A DNA stretch of 64,000 nt, taken from contig NZ_JADMKT010000081.1 in the NCBI RefSeq assembly GCF_016786255.1, forward strand, positions 52,719 to 116,718. Direction: 5' to 3'. Below the pieces are notes generated by a model. It was given only the letters and a program-made list of their open reading frames with translations. It had not been told where the DNA came from and made no database searches. Source of the DNA: Robertkochia sediminum (lineage in GTDB: Bacteria; Bacteroidota; Bacteroidia; Flavobacteriales; Flavobacteriaceae). The position numbers and the translations under genes are program-made. Of this stretch, positions 1 to 10,300 are shown in pieces (position 1 is the stretch's first letter; each line of letters begins with the position of its first letter).

Positions 1-858
1 CAGTGCCGGAGGGGTTGAAACTGCTGTGCCTTCGCCTGCTTCATTACTCACCTCGAAGGAGAAATCGTCTCCAACAAAGGCCTCTACCATTTTTCTATAG
101 GTAAAAACGGCATCGGCTACAGAACGAGCCATGGCCTGCTGACCAGCCGGGGAATTCAGGTATCTTCCTTCGGGACGGTAGGTCAAAAATCCCGTCTCTA
201 TAAGTACACTGGGCATATAGGTTTGAAGTAAAACCACGAAAATATTCTGCTTTACGCCTCTGTTCTTGCGCTTGAGCTTCTTTTCAAAATTCTCCTGTAT
301 CGCATTGGCCAGAAGAATACTTTGATCCAGGTACTCCTCCTGCATCATGGTGAGTCCGATAAGTGACTCCGGACTATTAATATCGTAACCCGCATAGTTG
401 ATCTCGTAATCTTCCTCAAGGTAGATCACCGAGTTCTCCTTCTTGGCCACTTCCATATTGTATTTATTCCCATTAAGACCAAGCACCCAGGTTTCTGTTC
501 CATGAGCACTGGAGCCATGAGAATTACAGTGTACCGAAATAAACAGGTCGGCCTTGGCCTTATTGGCAATGTTCCCTCTTTCCTTAAGATCTACAAACAC
601 ATCGGTCTTACGGGTATACACTACCTTGAAGGCAGGATTCTTTTCCAGCATCTTCCCGATCTCTAACACGATATTCAGAGCGATCTCCTTCTCCCTGAAC
701 CCATTCCCGAGGTTACCGGGATCATGACCTCCATGACCGGCATCGAGAACTACGGTAAATACCTTTGCAGGGGGTGAAGGATCACCTGCCTTTACCGTTA
801 AAGAACTCGCCATTAAAAGACTGAAGAAAAAGATGGAAAAAAAATTGATTTGCTTCAT
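1..858 (-). CDS. N-acetylmuramoyl-L-alanine amidase (Amidase_3), C-terminus outside window
   Basis: This zinc amidase cleaves the bond between N-acetylmuramic acid and the stem peptide of peptidoglycan in the periplasm. The 286 visible codons start with a signal peptide (MKQINFFSIFFFSLLMA). A catalytic domain follows, with DAGHGGHD (zinc His), FREKE (Glu), SVHCNS (His) and VLIETGF (catalytic Glu), as expected for the Amidase_3/AmiC family. The reading frame is open to position 1, so the end of the protein lies beyond the left edge. The ATG at 856-858 is the natural start because the signal peptide begins there. It is divergent from the lptD-like gene. A role in daughter-cell separation or wall turnover is inferred from the family. 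Confidence 0.93.
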   Translation of the reverse strand, partial: MKQINFFSIFFFSLLMASSLTVKAGDPSPPAKVFTVVLDAGHGGHDPGNLGNGFREKEIALNIVLEIGKMLEKNPAFKVVYTRKTDVFVDLKERGNIANKAKADLFISVHCNSHGSSAHGTETWVLGLNGNKYNMEVAKKENSVIYLEEDYEINYAGYDINSPESLIGLTMMQEEYLDQSILLANAIQENFEKKLKRKNRGVKQNIFVVLLQTYMPSVLIETGFLTYRPEGRYLNSPAGQQAMARSVADAVFTYRKMVEAFVGDDFSFEVSNEAGEGTAVSTPPAL

Positions 859-934
859 AGAATTCAAACGTAAATCAGGGCTCCTTTATTGGTTAAAAAT
901 GGTCATAAATAATTAACAGACCAAAAAATATACG

Positions 935-942
935 TAAGTTTG
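935..942 (+). promoter_or_regulatory. Putative -7 box of the lptD-like gene
   Basis: TAAGTTTG fits the Bacteroidota -7 consensus TAnnTTTG and lies about 50 bp before the proposed TTG start of the lptD-like gene. No convincing -33 TTG is present at the usual distance, so the call rests on the -7 box and position only. Confidence 0.4.
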
Positions 943-991
943 GCACGGCTAAAACCTCACCACTTTTTGTACAAAAATAGGATTTAAAGCA

Positions 992-3667
992 TTGCTAACA
1001 AACAAACCTTACATACTTTTAAGTCTTATCCTTCTGTTTTACAGCAGCATCTTTTTTGCACAGGAAACTCCTCTTCAGGAAAAGTTGCCGGCAGGGAACG
1101 CTGCAGACTCGATCACGATAGGAAAGAACGCTGAACAAACACTTCCGCAAACCGTTCAGGACAGCACCGAACAAGACAGCATAAAACCACAAGGCTTTAT
1201 CGCCGGTGATATTACGTATCACGCTGTGGACTATATGCGTATGAACCGTAAGGAAAATCGTTTATACCTGTACAACGAGGCCGAAGTATATTACCAGGAA
1301 TACGAGCTCAAGGCCGGGATCATCGTTATAGACTACAACACCAACGAGGTCTATGCCGGACGTATCAAGGACAGCCTGGGTAATTACACCCAGATCCCTT
1401 ATTTCAAACAAGGAAACAATATTGTAGAACCCGATTCCATTCGTTTTAATTTCGACACAAAGCGGGCCCTTATCTTCAATTCGCGTTCGGAGCAATCTAT
1501 GGGCGAAAGTATGAACCTGTATGCCAATACGGTAAAAAAGGAGAACGACTCGGTGTACTTCCTCAGAAACGGTAAGCTCACTACGGCCGAAGATGTTGAG
1601 AATCCCGACTACTACATATTGGTGAGAAAGGGTAAGTTCGTCCCAAAGAAAAAGGTGATCGCAGGCTTCAGTAATATGTACATCGCCGATGTACCCACCC
1701 CTATAGCCGTTCCTTTTGCGTATTTCCCGCTAAACCAGGAAAAGAGCGCCTCAGGGATCATTCTCCCTACCCCGGGACAGACTAACCTTAGGGGATACTC
1801 CCTGCAGAACGGGGGATACTATTTTGCCCTAAGCGATTATTTTGACCTGGCGCTACTGGGTGACTACTACACGAACGGAAGTTATGGAGCACGGGTAGAA
1901 AGCAGCTACGCCAAACGATACAAGTTTCGTGGAGGCCTGAGGTTTCGCTACGAAAACCTGGTGAACAGCCAGCGTGGATTCCCGGACTACAGCCGAAGTA
2001 CTATTTACAATATTCAGTGGAACCACAACCAGGACCCCAAAGCCAATCCGAATTCCCGACTCTCGGCCTCGGTAAACTTTGGTAGCAGCCAGTATTACCA
2101 ACAATCGGTAAACCAGCTCAACACCCCGAACTTCCTGAACAACACCCTGCAATCGTCGGTTTCCTATAACAAGACCTTCCCCAACTACCCTATGGTCAAC
2201 CTGGGGATCAACGCCAATATCAGTCAGAACACCCAAACGCAATCGGTTAACCTTTCCCTGCCTACCATTCAGGCGAGTATGGAACGTATTTTCCCTTTTG
2301 CAAAACGTTCGGGCACCAAGAAAGGGATCATTCAAAACATCAACTTCCAGTATACCGGTAGAGGAGAAAACCGCATCAACACCATCGATAGCCTGCTCTT
2401 TAAACCCGAGATGTTCGATGACGCAAAAACAGGATTCAGACATACCATCCCGGTATCGACCAACTTCAAGCTCTTCAAGCACTTTAGTACCTCGATGAGC
2501 ATGAATTACAATGAGGTTTGGCAGCTCAAGACCATTCAAATAAACGACTACGATCAGGACCTCATGATACAACCCCGCGATACCATTAGCGGATTTGACA
2601 GGTTTGCCACTTACAACTTCAATGCAAGCATCGGAACCACTCTGTACGGAACCTTCAACTTTAATCCTGAAGGAAAGATACAGGCCATTCGACACACCTT
2701 AAGACCATCGGTGAGCTACGGATACACTCCGGCATTCGAGGAATATTATGACGAGTACCTGGACGAAAATGGCGTACAACGCATGTATACACGCTTTGAA
2801 GGCGGACTCTTTGGTACGCCGGGACTTAACGAATCGAACAACCTGAGCTTCGCCCTGAGCAATGTGGTAGAGGCCAAAGTTCGCGATAAGGACACCACAG
2901 CCACCAAACCCAAAAAGATCAAGCTCCTGAACAACCTCAACTTCTCTGCGGCCTATAACCTGGAAGCCGATTCCCTGAACTGGAGTCCGCTGCGAATGAC
3001 CGGAAACACACAGTTGCTGGACAACAAAATGAGCATTAACTTTGGGGCAACCCTTGATCCTTATGCTTTAGACAATTCCGGAAGGCGTATCGACGTGTTC
3101 AACATGGAAAATGGAGGTAGTATTTTCAGGCTTACCCAGGCCAATGTGAATGTGAGTTACAGCATTGACAACAACACCTTCAGGAGAGACGGCGAAGACG
3201 AAACTGCCGACAACAGCGAGAGCGGTGGCCGGCCTGACGACCTCTTTGGAGATGGCCAGGATATGAGCAGACGCCAGGGAATGGATAGCAGACAAAACAA
3301 GAACCAAGGGCAAACCCAGGAATACTACCAGGCCAAGGTGCCGTGGAATTTCAGGATGGCCTACGCCCTGACCTACTCCAACGCCAGGAGGCAGAATGAG
3401 ATCACGAACAACTCGCTCATGGCTTCCGGTAATGTAGACCTGACCCCAAAATGGAGCGTTGGCATCTCCTCAGGTTACGATTTCAAGCAAAAGGGATTCA
3501 CCTACACCCAATTCCGTTTTGCACGTCAAATGGACAGCTGGCAGATGAACTTCCAGTGGGTTCCATTCAGTACCAGAGCGTCGTGGTTCTTTACCATAGG
3601 TATTCGCTCTTCTATGCTTAGCGACATTAAGTGGGAACAACGTCGCGAGCCGGATAGACGACTATAG
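992..3667 (+). CDS. lptD: LptD-like outer-membrane LPS assembly protein
   Basis: This is a predicted outer-membrane protein of 891 residues. A signal peptide ends at IFFAQ (about residue 24), an OstA/LptD-type N-terminal region covers roughly residues 65-230, and the rest is a long aromatic-rich beta-barrel (many alternating Tyr/Phe/Asn segments such as FNFQW and WFFTIGI near the end). The putative LPS-assembly LptD of Flavobacteriia has this length and layout; it inserts lipopolysaccharide into the outer leaflet. The start is a TTG (992-994): no ATG or GTG lies before the signal peptide in this frame. RidA follows after 22 bp, and the amidase is divergent. A Pro/Asp/Gln-rich loop near residues 735-775 is low complexity. 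Confidence 0.85.
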   Translation: MLTNKPYILLSLILLFYSSIFFAQETPLQEKLPAGNAADSITIGKNAEQTLPQTVQDSTEQDSIKPQGFIAGDITYHAVDYMRMNRKENRLYLYNEAEVYYQEYELKAGIIVIDYNTNEVYAGRIKDSLGNYTQIPYFKQGNNIVEPDSIRFNFDTKRALIFNSRSEQSMGESMNLYANTVKKENDSVYFLRNGKLTTAEDVENPDYYILVRKGKFVPKKKVIAGFSNMYIADVPTPIAVPFAYFPLNQEKSASGIILPTPGQTNLRGYSLQNGGYYFALSDYFDLALLGDYYTNGSYGARVESSYAKRYKFRGGLRFRYENLVNSQRGFPDYSRSTIYNIQWNHNQDPKANPNSRLSASVNFGSSQYYQQSVNQLNTPNFLNNTLQSSVSYNKTFPNYPMVNLGINANISQNTQTQSVNLSLPTIQASMERIFPFAKRSGTKKGIIQNINFQYTGRGENRINTIDSLLFKPEMFDDAKTGFRHTIPVSTNFKLFKHFSTSMSMNYNEVWQLKTIQINDYDQDLMIQPRDTISGFDRFATYNFNASIGTTLYGTFNFNPEGKIQAIRHTLRPSVSYGYTPAFEEYYDEYLDENGVQRMYTRFEGGLFGTPGLNESNNLSFALSNVVEAKVRDKDTTATKPKKIKLLNNLNFSAAYNLEADSLNWSPLRMTGNTQLLDNKMSINFGATLDPYALDNSGRRIDVFNMENGGSIFRLTQANVNVSYSIDNNTFRRDGEDETADNSESGGRPDDLFGDGQDMSRRQGMDSRQNKNQGQTQEYYQAKVPWNFRMAYALTYSNARRQNEITNNSLMASGNVDLTPKWSVGISSGYDFKQKGFTYTQFRFARQMDSWQMNFQWVPFSTRASWFFTIGIRSSMLSDIKWEQRREPDRRL

Positions 3668-3689
3668 AAACATTTAAGACCACCATAAT

Positions 3690-4073
3690 ATGAAAACTAT
3701 CATCCAAACAGATAAGGCTCCAGCACCGATCGGACCTTACAATCAGGCTGTGCTCGCCAACGACACTCTTTATATCTCGGGGCAGATAGGGATAGACCCT
3801 GCCACCGGTGAATTGGTAGAAGGGGGCGTAGACGAAGAGACCAAACAGGCCATGAAAAACCTGGAAGCCATTCTTAAAGAGGCAGATATGACCTTCGAAA
3901 ACGTCGTGAAAACATCGATATTCCTAAGCGACATGAACGACTATCGCTCTGTGAATGGGATCTATTCGGCATACCTCGCCAATAACCAAACAGCACCGGC
4001 AAGAGAGGCTATAGAGGCCGCTAACCTACCCAAGTTCGTGAAGGTAGAGATCTCGATGATCGCTGTAAAATAA
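3690..4073 (+). CDS. ridA: RidA family imine/enamine deaminase
   Basis: This 127-residue protein has the full RidA (YjgF/YER057c/UK114) length. Family members hydrolyse reactive imine/enamine intermediates released by PLP enzymes such as threonine dehydratase, and act in the cytosol as trimers. The signature residues are present: GPYNQA near residue 15, Arg105 in APAREA and Glu120, which match the catalytic pair of E. coli RidA. It lies 22 bp downstream of the lptD-like gene and is probably co-transcribed with it. A strong hairpin follows at 4078-4110. Confidence 0.95.
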   Translation: MKTIIQTDKAPAPIGPYNQAVLANDTLYISGQIGIDPATGELVEGGVDEETKQAMKNLEAILKEADMTFENVVKTSIFLSDMNDYRSVNGIYSAYLANNQTAPAREAIEAANLPKFVKVEISMIAVK

Positions 4074-4110
4074 AAAAGGTTGCAGCCCCATCTAACAAAA
4101 GGCTGCAACC
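4071..4110 (-). terminator. Intrinsic terminator between ridA and the BadF-type kinase gene
   Basis: Arms GGTTGCAGCC (4078-4087) and GGCTGCAACC (4101-4110) form a perfect 10-bp stem with a 13-nt loop. On the minus strand the stem is followed directly by six Ts (plus-strand A run 4072-4077), so it best fits termination of the minus-strand kinase gene. It may also stop ridA transcripts, as the two genes converge here. Confidence 0.8.
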
Positions 4111-4143
4111 CGATTAAACCAACTTAATTAAAATCGCTTTTTT

Positions 4144-4998
4144 CTACTCGAATAAAGACTTGTGGTATTCTACCAGTCCATCGATAGGACGGCGCAGTAC
4201 TTTTCCAAGCATCAGGCCATTCTCTTCCATCACCTGCTTAAGTTCATCCTGCAGGTAAAAGGCGATACTTCCAACGAAGTGTACCGGCACATGTTTGGAT
4301 TGTTCGTACTGTTTTACAGCGTTATCAATAAACAACTGCATCCCCTTCTTGATCAGTCTTTGCGAATATTCCTCATCCTTGTTCTGGATCAGGAATCGGG
4401 CAAAGGTCGCCAGATAGGTATTGGGATTAGGCTGCTTATAAAGGTTGTTCTTTATAGTGTCTTCATCCAGGTCGTATTCTCTGGCAAACTTGGTAGCAAG
4501 TTTTGAAGGTGTTTTGCGATAGTAATAATCCCTTAATAATTGTCGTCCAAAATAATTTCCACTACAATCATCCATCAGGATATACCCCAGTGAGGTAACT
4601 TTTTGTACCAGCTGCTTCCCATCCCAGTAACTACAATTAGAACCGGTGCCGAGAATACACACAATCGCGCTCTCATCGGGAGTAATAGTGGCATAAATGG
4701 CGGCGTAGGTATCTTCTTTTACCGAGATATTGGCATTTACGAAATACCCCTTAAAAATATCTTTAAGGAAATCGCGCATACGTTGAGTTCCGCAACCTGC
4801 GCCATAAAAATAAAGCTGGGTAACATCTTTACGATGTCTGTACAACTCGAAATTATTTGCCAGCCGCTCATCGATGATCTCTTTGGTAAGCACTTCAGGA
4901 CTCAATCCCAGGGTCTGGGTCATGAACATCTTATTCCCGTCGTCATCCAGTGCTATCCAGTCGGCTTTTGTGGCTCCGCTGTCTACTATTAATATCAT
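4144..4998 (-). CDS. BadF/BadG/BcrA/BcrD-type ATPase, N-acetylglucosamine-kinase-like
   Basis: This 284-residue protein belongs to the sugar kinase/Hsp70/actin fold. The phosphate-1 loop is DSGATKADW (residues 6-14), phosphate-2 is LGTGSNC near residue 118, and VHFVGSIAF near residue 244 is the adenosine loop. Bacteroidota proteins of this size are usually annotated as BadF/BadG/BcrA/BcrD ATPase or GlcNAc kinase, phosphorylating an amino sugar with ATP. It is the third gene of a pfkA-gapA-kinase run, 73 bp after gapA, which fits a role in feeding hexosamine into glycolysis. Substrate is inferred from family and context only. Confidence 0.85.
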   Translation of the reverse strand: MILIVDSGATKADWIALDDDGNKMFMTQTLGLSPEVLTKEIIDERLANNFELYRHRKDVTQLYFYGAGCGTQRMRDFLKDIFKGYFVNANISVKEDTYAAIYATITPDESAIVCILGTGSNCSYWDGKQLVQKVTSLGYILMDDCSGNYFGRQLLRDYYYRKTPSKLATKFAREYDLDEDTIKNNLYKQPNPNTYLATFARFLIQNKDEEYSQRLIKKGMQLFIDNAVKQYEQSKHVPVHFVGSIAFYLQDELKQVMEENGLMLGKVLRRPIDGLVEYHKSLFE

Positions 4999-5015
4999 AA
5001 TCTAAAAGATACAAG

Positions 5016-5045
5016 AATCCCCTCCCCTGCTCAGAGGAGAGGATT
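5016..5045 (-). other. Stem-loop between gapA and the kinase gene
   Basis: AATCC-CCTCC at 5016-5025 pairs with AGGAG-AGGATT ending at 5045, giving an imperfect stem of about 10 bp. On the minus strand there is no T run after the stem, so it is more likely an mRNA end-stabilising or processing hairpin for the highly expressed gapA transcript than a full terminator. Confidence 0.45.
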
Positions 5046-5071
5046 TATATTAGCAACTAAGCTTGTAGTAA

Positions 5072-6085
<1,014 letters not shown>

Positions 6086-6104
6086 TTATTCTACTTTATT
6101 AAAA

Positions 6105-7091
6105 TTATATGGACATGATCTCAGATACTCTGATGAGTTCTTTATCGATCTCCGATTTTCCTTTTACTGCTCTGTCAAGGGGAGTAAGGGACAATTCATC
6201 GTTATTGATCCCAACCATAAAGTTGGATTTACCCTCCAACAAGGTTTCCACGGCTTTAACTCCCATTCTGCTGGCAAGCACACGGTCTGCACAACTCGGA
6301 GTTCCTCCTCTTTGCATATGTCCGAGAACAGAAACCCTGATATCATAACCCGGCATGTTCTCCTCCACATATTCTGCTAACTGAAATACATTCTTTCCGA
6401 TCTTATCACCTTCAGCCACCACAACGATAGACGAGGTCTTTCCGCTCACGCGACTGGTTTTTAAAGATTCGAGCAAACGATCAAGTCCCATATCCTCTTC
6501 CGGGATAAGGATCTCCTCTGCACCTGCACCAACCCCTACGTTAAGTGCAATATGCCCGGCATCACGCCCCATCACCTCGATAAAGAAGAGTCGGTCGTGC
6601 GAGCTGGCAGTATCCCTGATCCTATCGATCGCCTCTACAGCGGTATTTAATGCTGTATCGTAACCCAGTGTACTTTTGGTTCCGAAGATATCATTGTCAA
6701 TGGTTCCCGGAATTCCGATCACCGGATAGCCAAACTCTTCGTTAAAGACCATACCTCCGGTAAAGCTACCATCACCACCAATAACCACAAGGGCATCCAC
6801 TTCATTTGCCACCAAAGTCTCATGGGCCTTCTTACGACCTTCTTTGGTGCGGAAATCCTGCGAACGAGCCGATTTAAGGATCGTTCCTCCACGGTTAATG
6901 ATATTTCTTACACTACGGGCGTCCATCTCTTCCAGGTCGCCTTCAATGAGTCCTTGATAACCTCTGTAGATCCCCATACATTTTATGTTGTGAAATGCAC
7001 AGGTTCTTACCACTGAACGAATAGCTGCATTCATTCCCGGAGCATCTCCTCCGGAGGTCATAACTCCTATTTTCTTAATACTTGAAGCCAT
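6105..7091 (-). CDS. pfkA: ATP-dependent 6-phosphofructokinase
   Basis: This 328-residue enzyme phosphorylates fructose 6-phosphate to fructose 1,6-bisphosphate. TSGGDAPGMN at the N-terminus binds ATP, GGDGS (105-109) is the ATP-type signature (PPi-dependent enzymes differ here), and TIDND (130-134) carries the catalytic Asp132. MGRDAGHIAL and the basic motif LGHMQRGG bind the sugar phosphate. It is the first gene of a pfkA-gapA-kinase run. The upstream 280 bp (7092-7370) is AT-rich and holds no gene. Confidence 0.97.
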   Translation of the reverse strand: MASSIKKIGVMTSGGDAPGMNAAIRSVVRTCAFHNIKCMGIYRGYQGLIEGDLEEMDARSVRNIINRGGTILKSARSQDFRTKEGRKKAHETLVANEVDALVVIGGDGSFTGGMVFNEEFGYPVIGIPGTIDNDIFGTKSTLGYDTALNTAVEAIDRIRDTASSHDRLFFIEVMGRDAGHIALNVGVGAGAEEILIPEEDMGLDRLLESLKTSRVSGKTSSIVVVAEGDKIGKNVFQLAEYVEENMPGYDIRVSVLGHMQRGGTPSCADRVLASRMGVKAVETLLEGKSNFMVGINNDELSLTPLDRAVKGKSEIDKELIRVSEIMSI

Positions 7092-7370
7092 TTAATTTTT
7101 TTTGAACAATGTAAAACTATTAAACAATTTTCTATAAATAGGTAACGAAATACATTGTATTATTAAATATGAAAATTTCAAACGATTTCGTTGATAATTT
7201 CTTATTTATCAAGCTGTTTGACCTAACAAAAGTAAATGATTTATATAAAATGACGCAAGGCAGGATGCCTGAAATTCACCGGAAATAAGGTGTTTTCGTT
7301 TAACCTTTCGCCGCCCATTTTCTGGTAAAATCGGGGTAGAATGGGTTAAGTGTTTAACGAATGGGGATGG

Positions 7371-10300
7371 TTAATTTTTTTCCTTGGCACTAATGGTCAC
7401 CATGCCATTACCAAGAGATCTTACTTGCTTAGAAGTGACCTCCGGAGGGGTTGATCTCGTCTGTTTGACTACTTCTTCCTCCTGTTTACCCAGAAGCTTT
7501 CTAAAAAGTTCCCTAAAGGTATCAAATTCTACCTGATATGACAAACCTACTCCTTGTGTATATCCCTGTTCCTGAGCGAAAAACTGCCGGATCTCATTCT
7601 CACGGTTAAATATAGTAGCACTCAGGGTGCCGTCGTCGTTCAAAAGGATCTGTACTTCGACATCACCGGCAACGACACTTTCACTCACCCCGCCAATAGG
7701 CATACCGATCTTTCCATTCACCAGAATGCGATCGTTGATCTGGGTAGAAACGGTCACGCCCAAACGATCGTCGGTCACAAAATCCTGGTTCGGATTACGC
7801 TCTCCGATCTCGTAAGATACCCCCACATCAAAAACCCCGTCTCCTGAATTCAGGATCTGGTTAAACATACTCGAGGCACTTTGCACCAGGTTTCCGGCAA
7901 GGGCCTGGTTGGTTAAACTAAGGTCGTTAATGAATGCCCCCTGCGAGAGCAATGAAAACACCTGCATTTCTCTTTTGGTGTTGTCATCCAGACGGTATTG
8001 AAGTTCAGAATTGGTAACTGCACTGGCGGTTGGGAACCTGATCTCATAATCAAAGGTAGGCTGCACCAGTTCTCCTAACATATTGATCACCACCTCTGTT
8101 TCGATCTTTCGGGTGTATTGGGCATTATCCAAAAGTACCGCCGGATTGGCATAAAGGCTATAGGTTGCCGTAATATTAACATCGGCCTGCAGCGGATCTC
8201 CATTCCATACAATGGTTCCGTTAGGCTGCACCGTAAAGCGCTTATCGATAAATCCGCCATACTTAAAGTTGTACTCCCCGCGAGAGGTAATAAAGTCACC
8301 CCACATATTGAACTTACCGTTGGTGTTGATCTCAATAAGCATATTCCCGGCCCCGCTTCCTTTTAAAGAGCTTCCGGTTTTTTCATCGATCACGATCTCT
8401 ACTTCGGCATCGGGAGTTACATCCAGGTCAAAGAAAAGTTCTAGCCCCTTATACTCCTGTAGCTCCCTCCTCGAAGGATCGTCCAAACCTTTCCCCTTCT
8501 CTATAAAATTAATGAACGAGAGGTCACCGATCTCGGTCTCATCGCTGATCGGGATCTTAAATACCGTACCTCGTTCTGTTTGGGCCGCTACATCGATACT
8601 CAAAAGCTCATCGGTAAGTCCGGAGATCCTCGAACTCCCCGAAATAAATGCCGTACCGTAATACAACTCATCGTTACCTGCCTGGGTATCGAGCACCAGA
8701 AAACGCTCTCCCCTGGTCTCCAGGGCAAGGTCTAAATACCAATTGGCGAACTTATTGTGATTTATGGTTCCATCGAGTATGGCTTGTGTCTTGTATTTGG
8801 TATCGGTAAGCTCCATATCGTCAAAGATGAACGACTGACGCTCCAACCTGACTCGTGCCAGCTTATTAAAATCAAGATCTACATTGAGGTAAGGAATCTT
8901 TAAGCCGCCATCGATCACATCGATATACCCATTCATATCTGGGTTACCTAAAGGCCCGGTAATGCTTACCTCTCCATTGGCGGTCCCACGAAGGTCTGAA
9001 AGCACGATGCCTCCAAGCGGACTAAATGCATCGAGCAGGAAGCCATTTAACCTCGCATCCAGATCGAGCAGGGCCTGCTTGTTTCTGTATTGTATACGTC
9101 CAAGAATGTTCATACTCTCAACGTAGTCTTCCACCACCTTCACATTAACGTCATAGCTCGACAAATCCCTGTTACCAAGCATGGAAACAAAAAGATTCCC
9201 CATTCTAAAATCATTAATGCTAAAATCGGCGATCTTCACATTAGAGGTAGGCACATAGTTATTATCCCGTTGCAGGATATTAAGTGAACCATCTACCTTA
9301 CCGCTGAGGCTCAGGCTGTCGATATCGGGTATAATATCTTCCAGGTTCACATCGGTAAATTCCAGATCGATGTCCTTATAGGTTGTATCCCTGAGCACAC
9401 CTTCCAGACGAATTCGTTCGTCCTTATAGTTCATCACCAGCTGATCGATGTTGATCGAGTCAAGGTCCCTGTTAAAGGTTACTTTGTTCAAATGGTTGTT
9501 CTGTTCATTGATCACCCAGGTCTTCCCTTTTAGTCCAAGCTCAGAACGTTTAAGCCCGATCACCGAACGCTGCTCTTCATTAAAAGTATGATAGAAGTTC
9601 AGACTGTAGGTGTCATTGTACTCCTTGCTCCCTTTAAATTCGGTTTGAAAGAATAGCGTATCCTGGATCTTGGTGTTTATAAGGCTCAGTTCAGAAACAT
9701 CGTAAAAATTAGACTGAATGGTCCCTACTTCCACATAGGTATTAAAAAGGGGGTTTTTGTTGTCTACGTTCACATTGATATTGTCGAAGACATTTCCGAA
9801 CACATCGATATGCGGCGACCGGAAGGTAAGTTTAAAATCACCGTCATCTGCAGCCATACTTCCTTTGATGAAGGTATTTGGTCCAAATTCCATTTCCGGA
9901 AGGAACACCTCAACGATCTTGTTGTAGATCTCCAGGTTAAAATCAACATATTGGCCGGGAGTGATCTCGTAAGGCTCGTAATTGGTATAGATACTACCTA
10001 CCGAGTTACTCACCAGTTTCCCAAACTCATCTATCCGGAACAGGCCTTCTACCGTCCCGGTAATAATGTCAGGCGAATTGATCTTTAACACACGCCTGTT
10101 CTCCAGGAATTCTGACGTGATCTTAAAGTCGGCAAAGTAATAGTTATCGTTCTGATTGATGAATTCTGTTTTGGAAAACCGTACTTCCCCCTCAAAATCA
10201 TCGAGGTTGTTCCCCACGACATTCATATTGATCTTCCCCTTAAAAACGGCCATGCTGTCTCGCTTCAGAAAATTCAGCCTGCGCAGATCGGCATGAGCAA

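Noticed and set aside
865..872. CAAACGTA (minus-strand TACGTTTG) as amidase promoter
   Set aside because: It matches TAnnTTTG but would leave almost no leader before the ATG at 858, and no -33 box is seen; evidence is too weak to list.
1853..2695. Open frame of 280 codons antisense to the lptD-like gene
   Set aside because: It lies wholly within a well-supported gene, has no family resemblance or signal, and similar shadow frames occur opposite many genes here.
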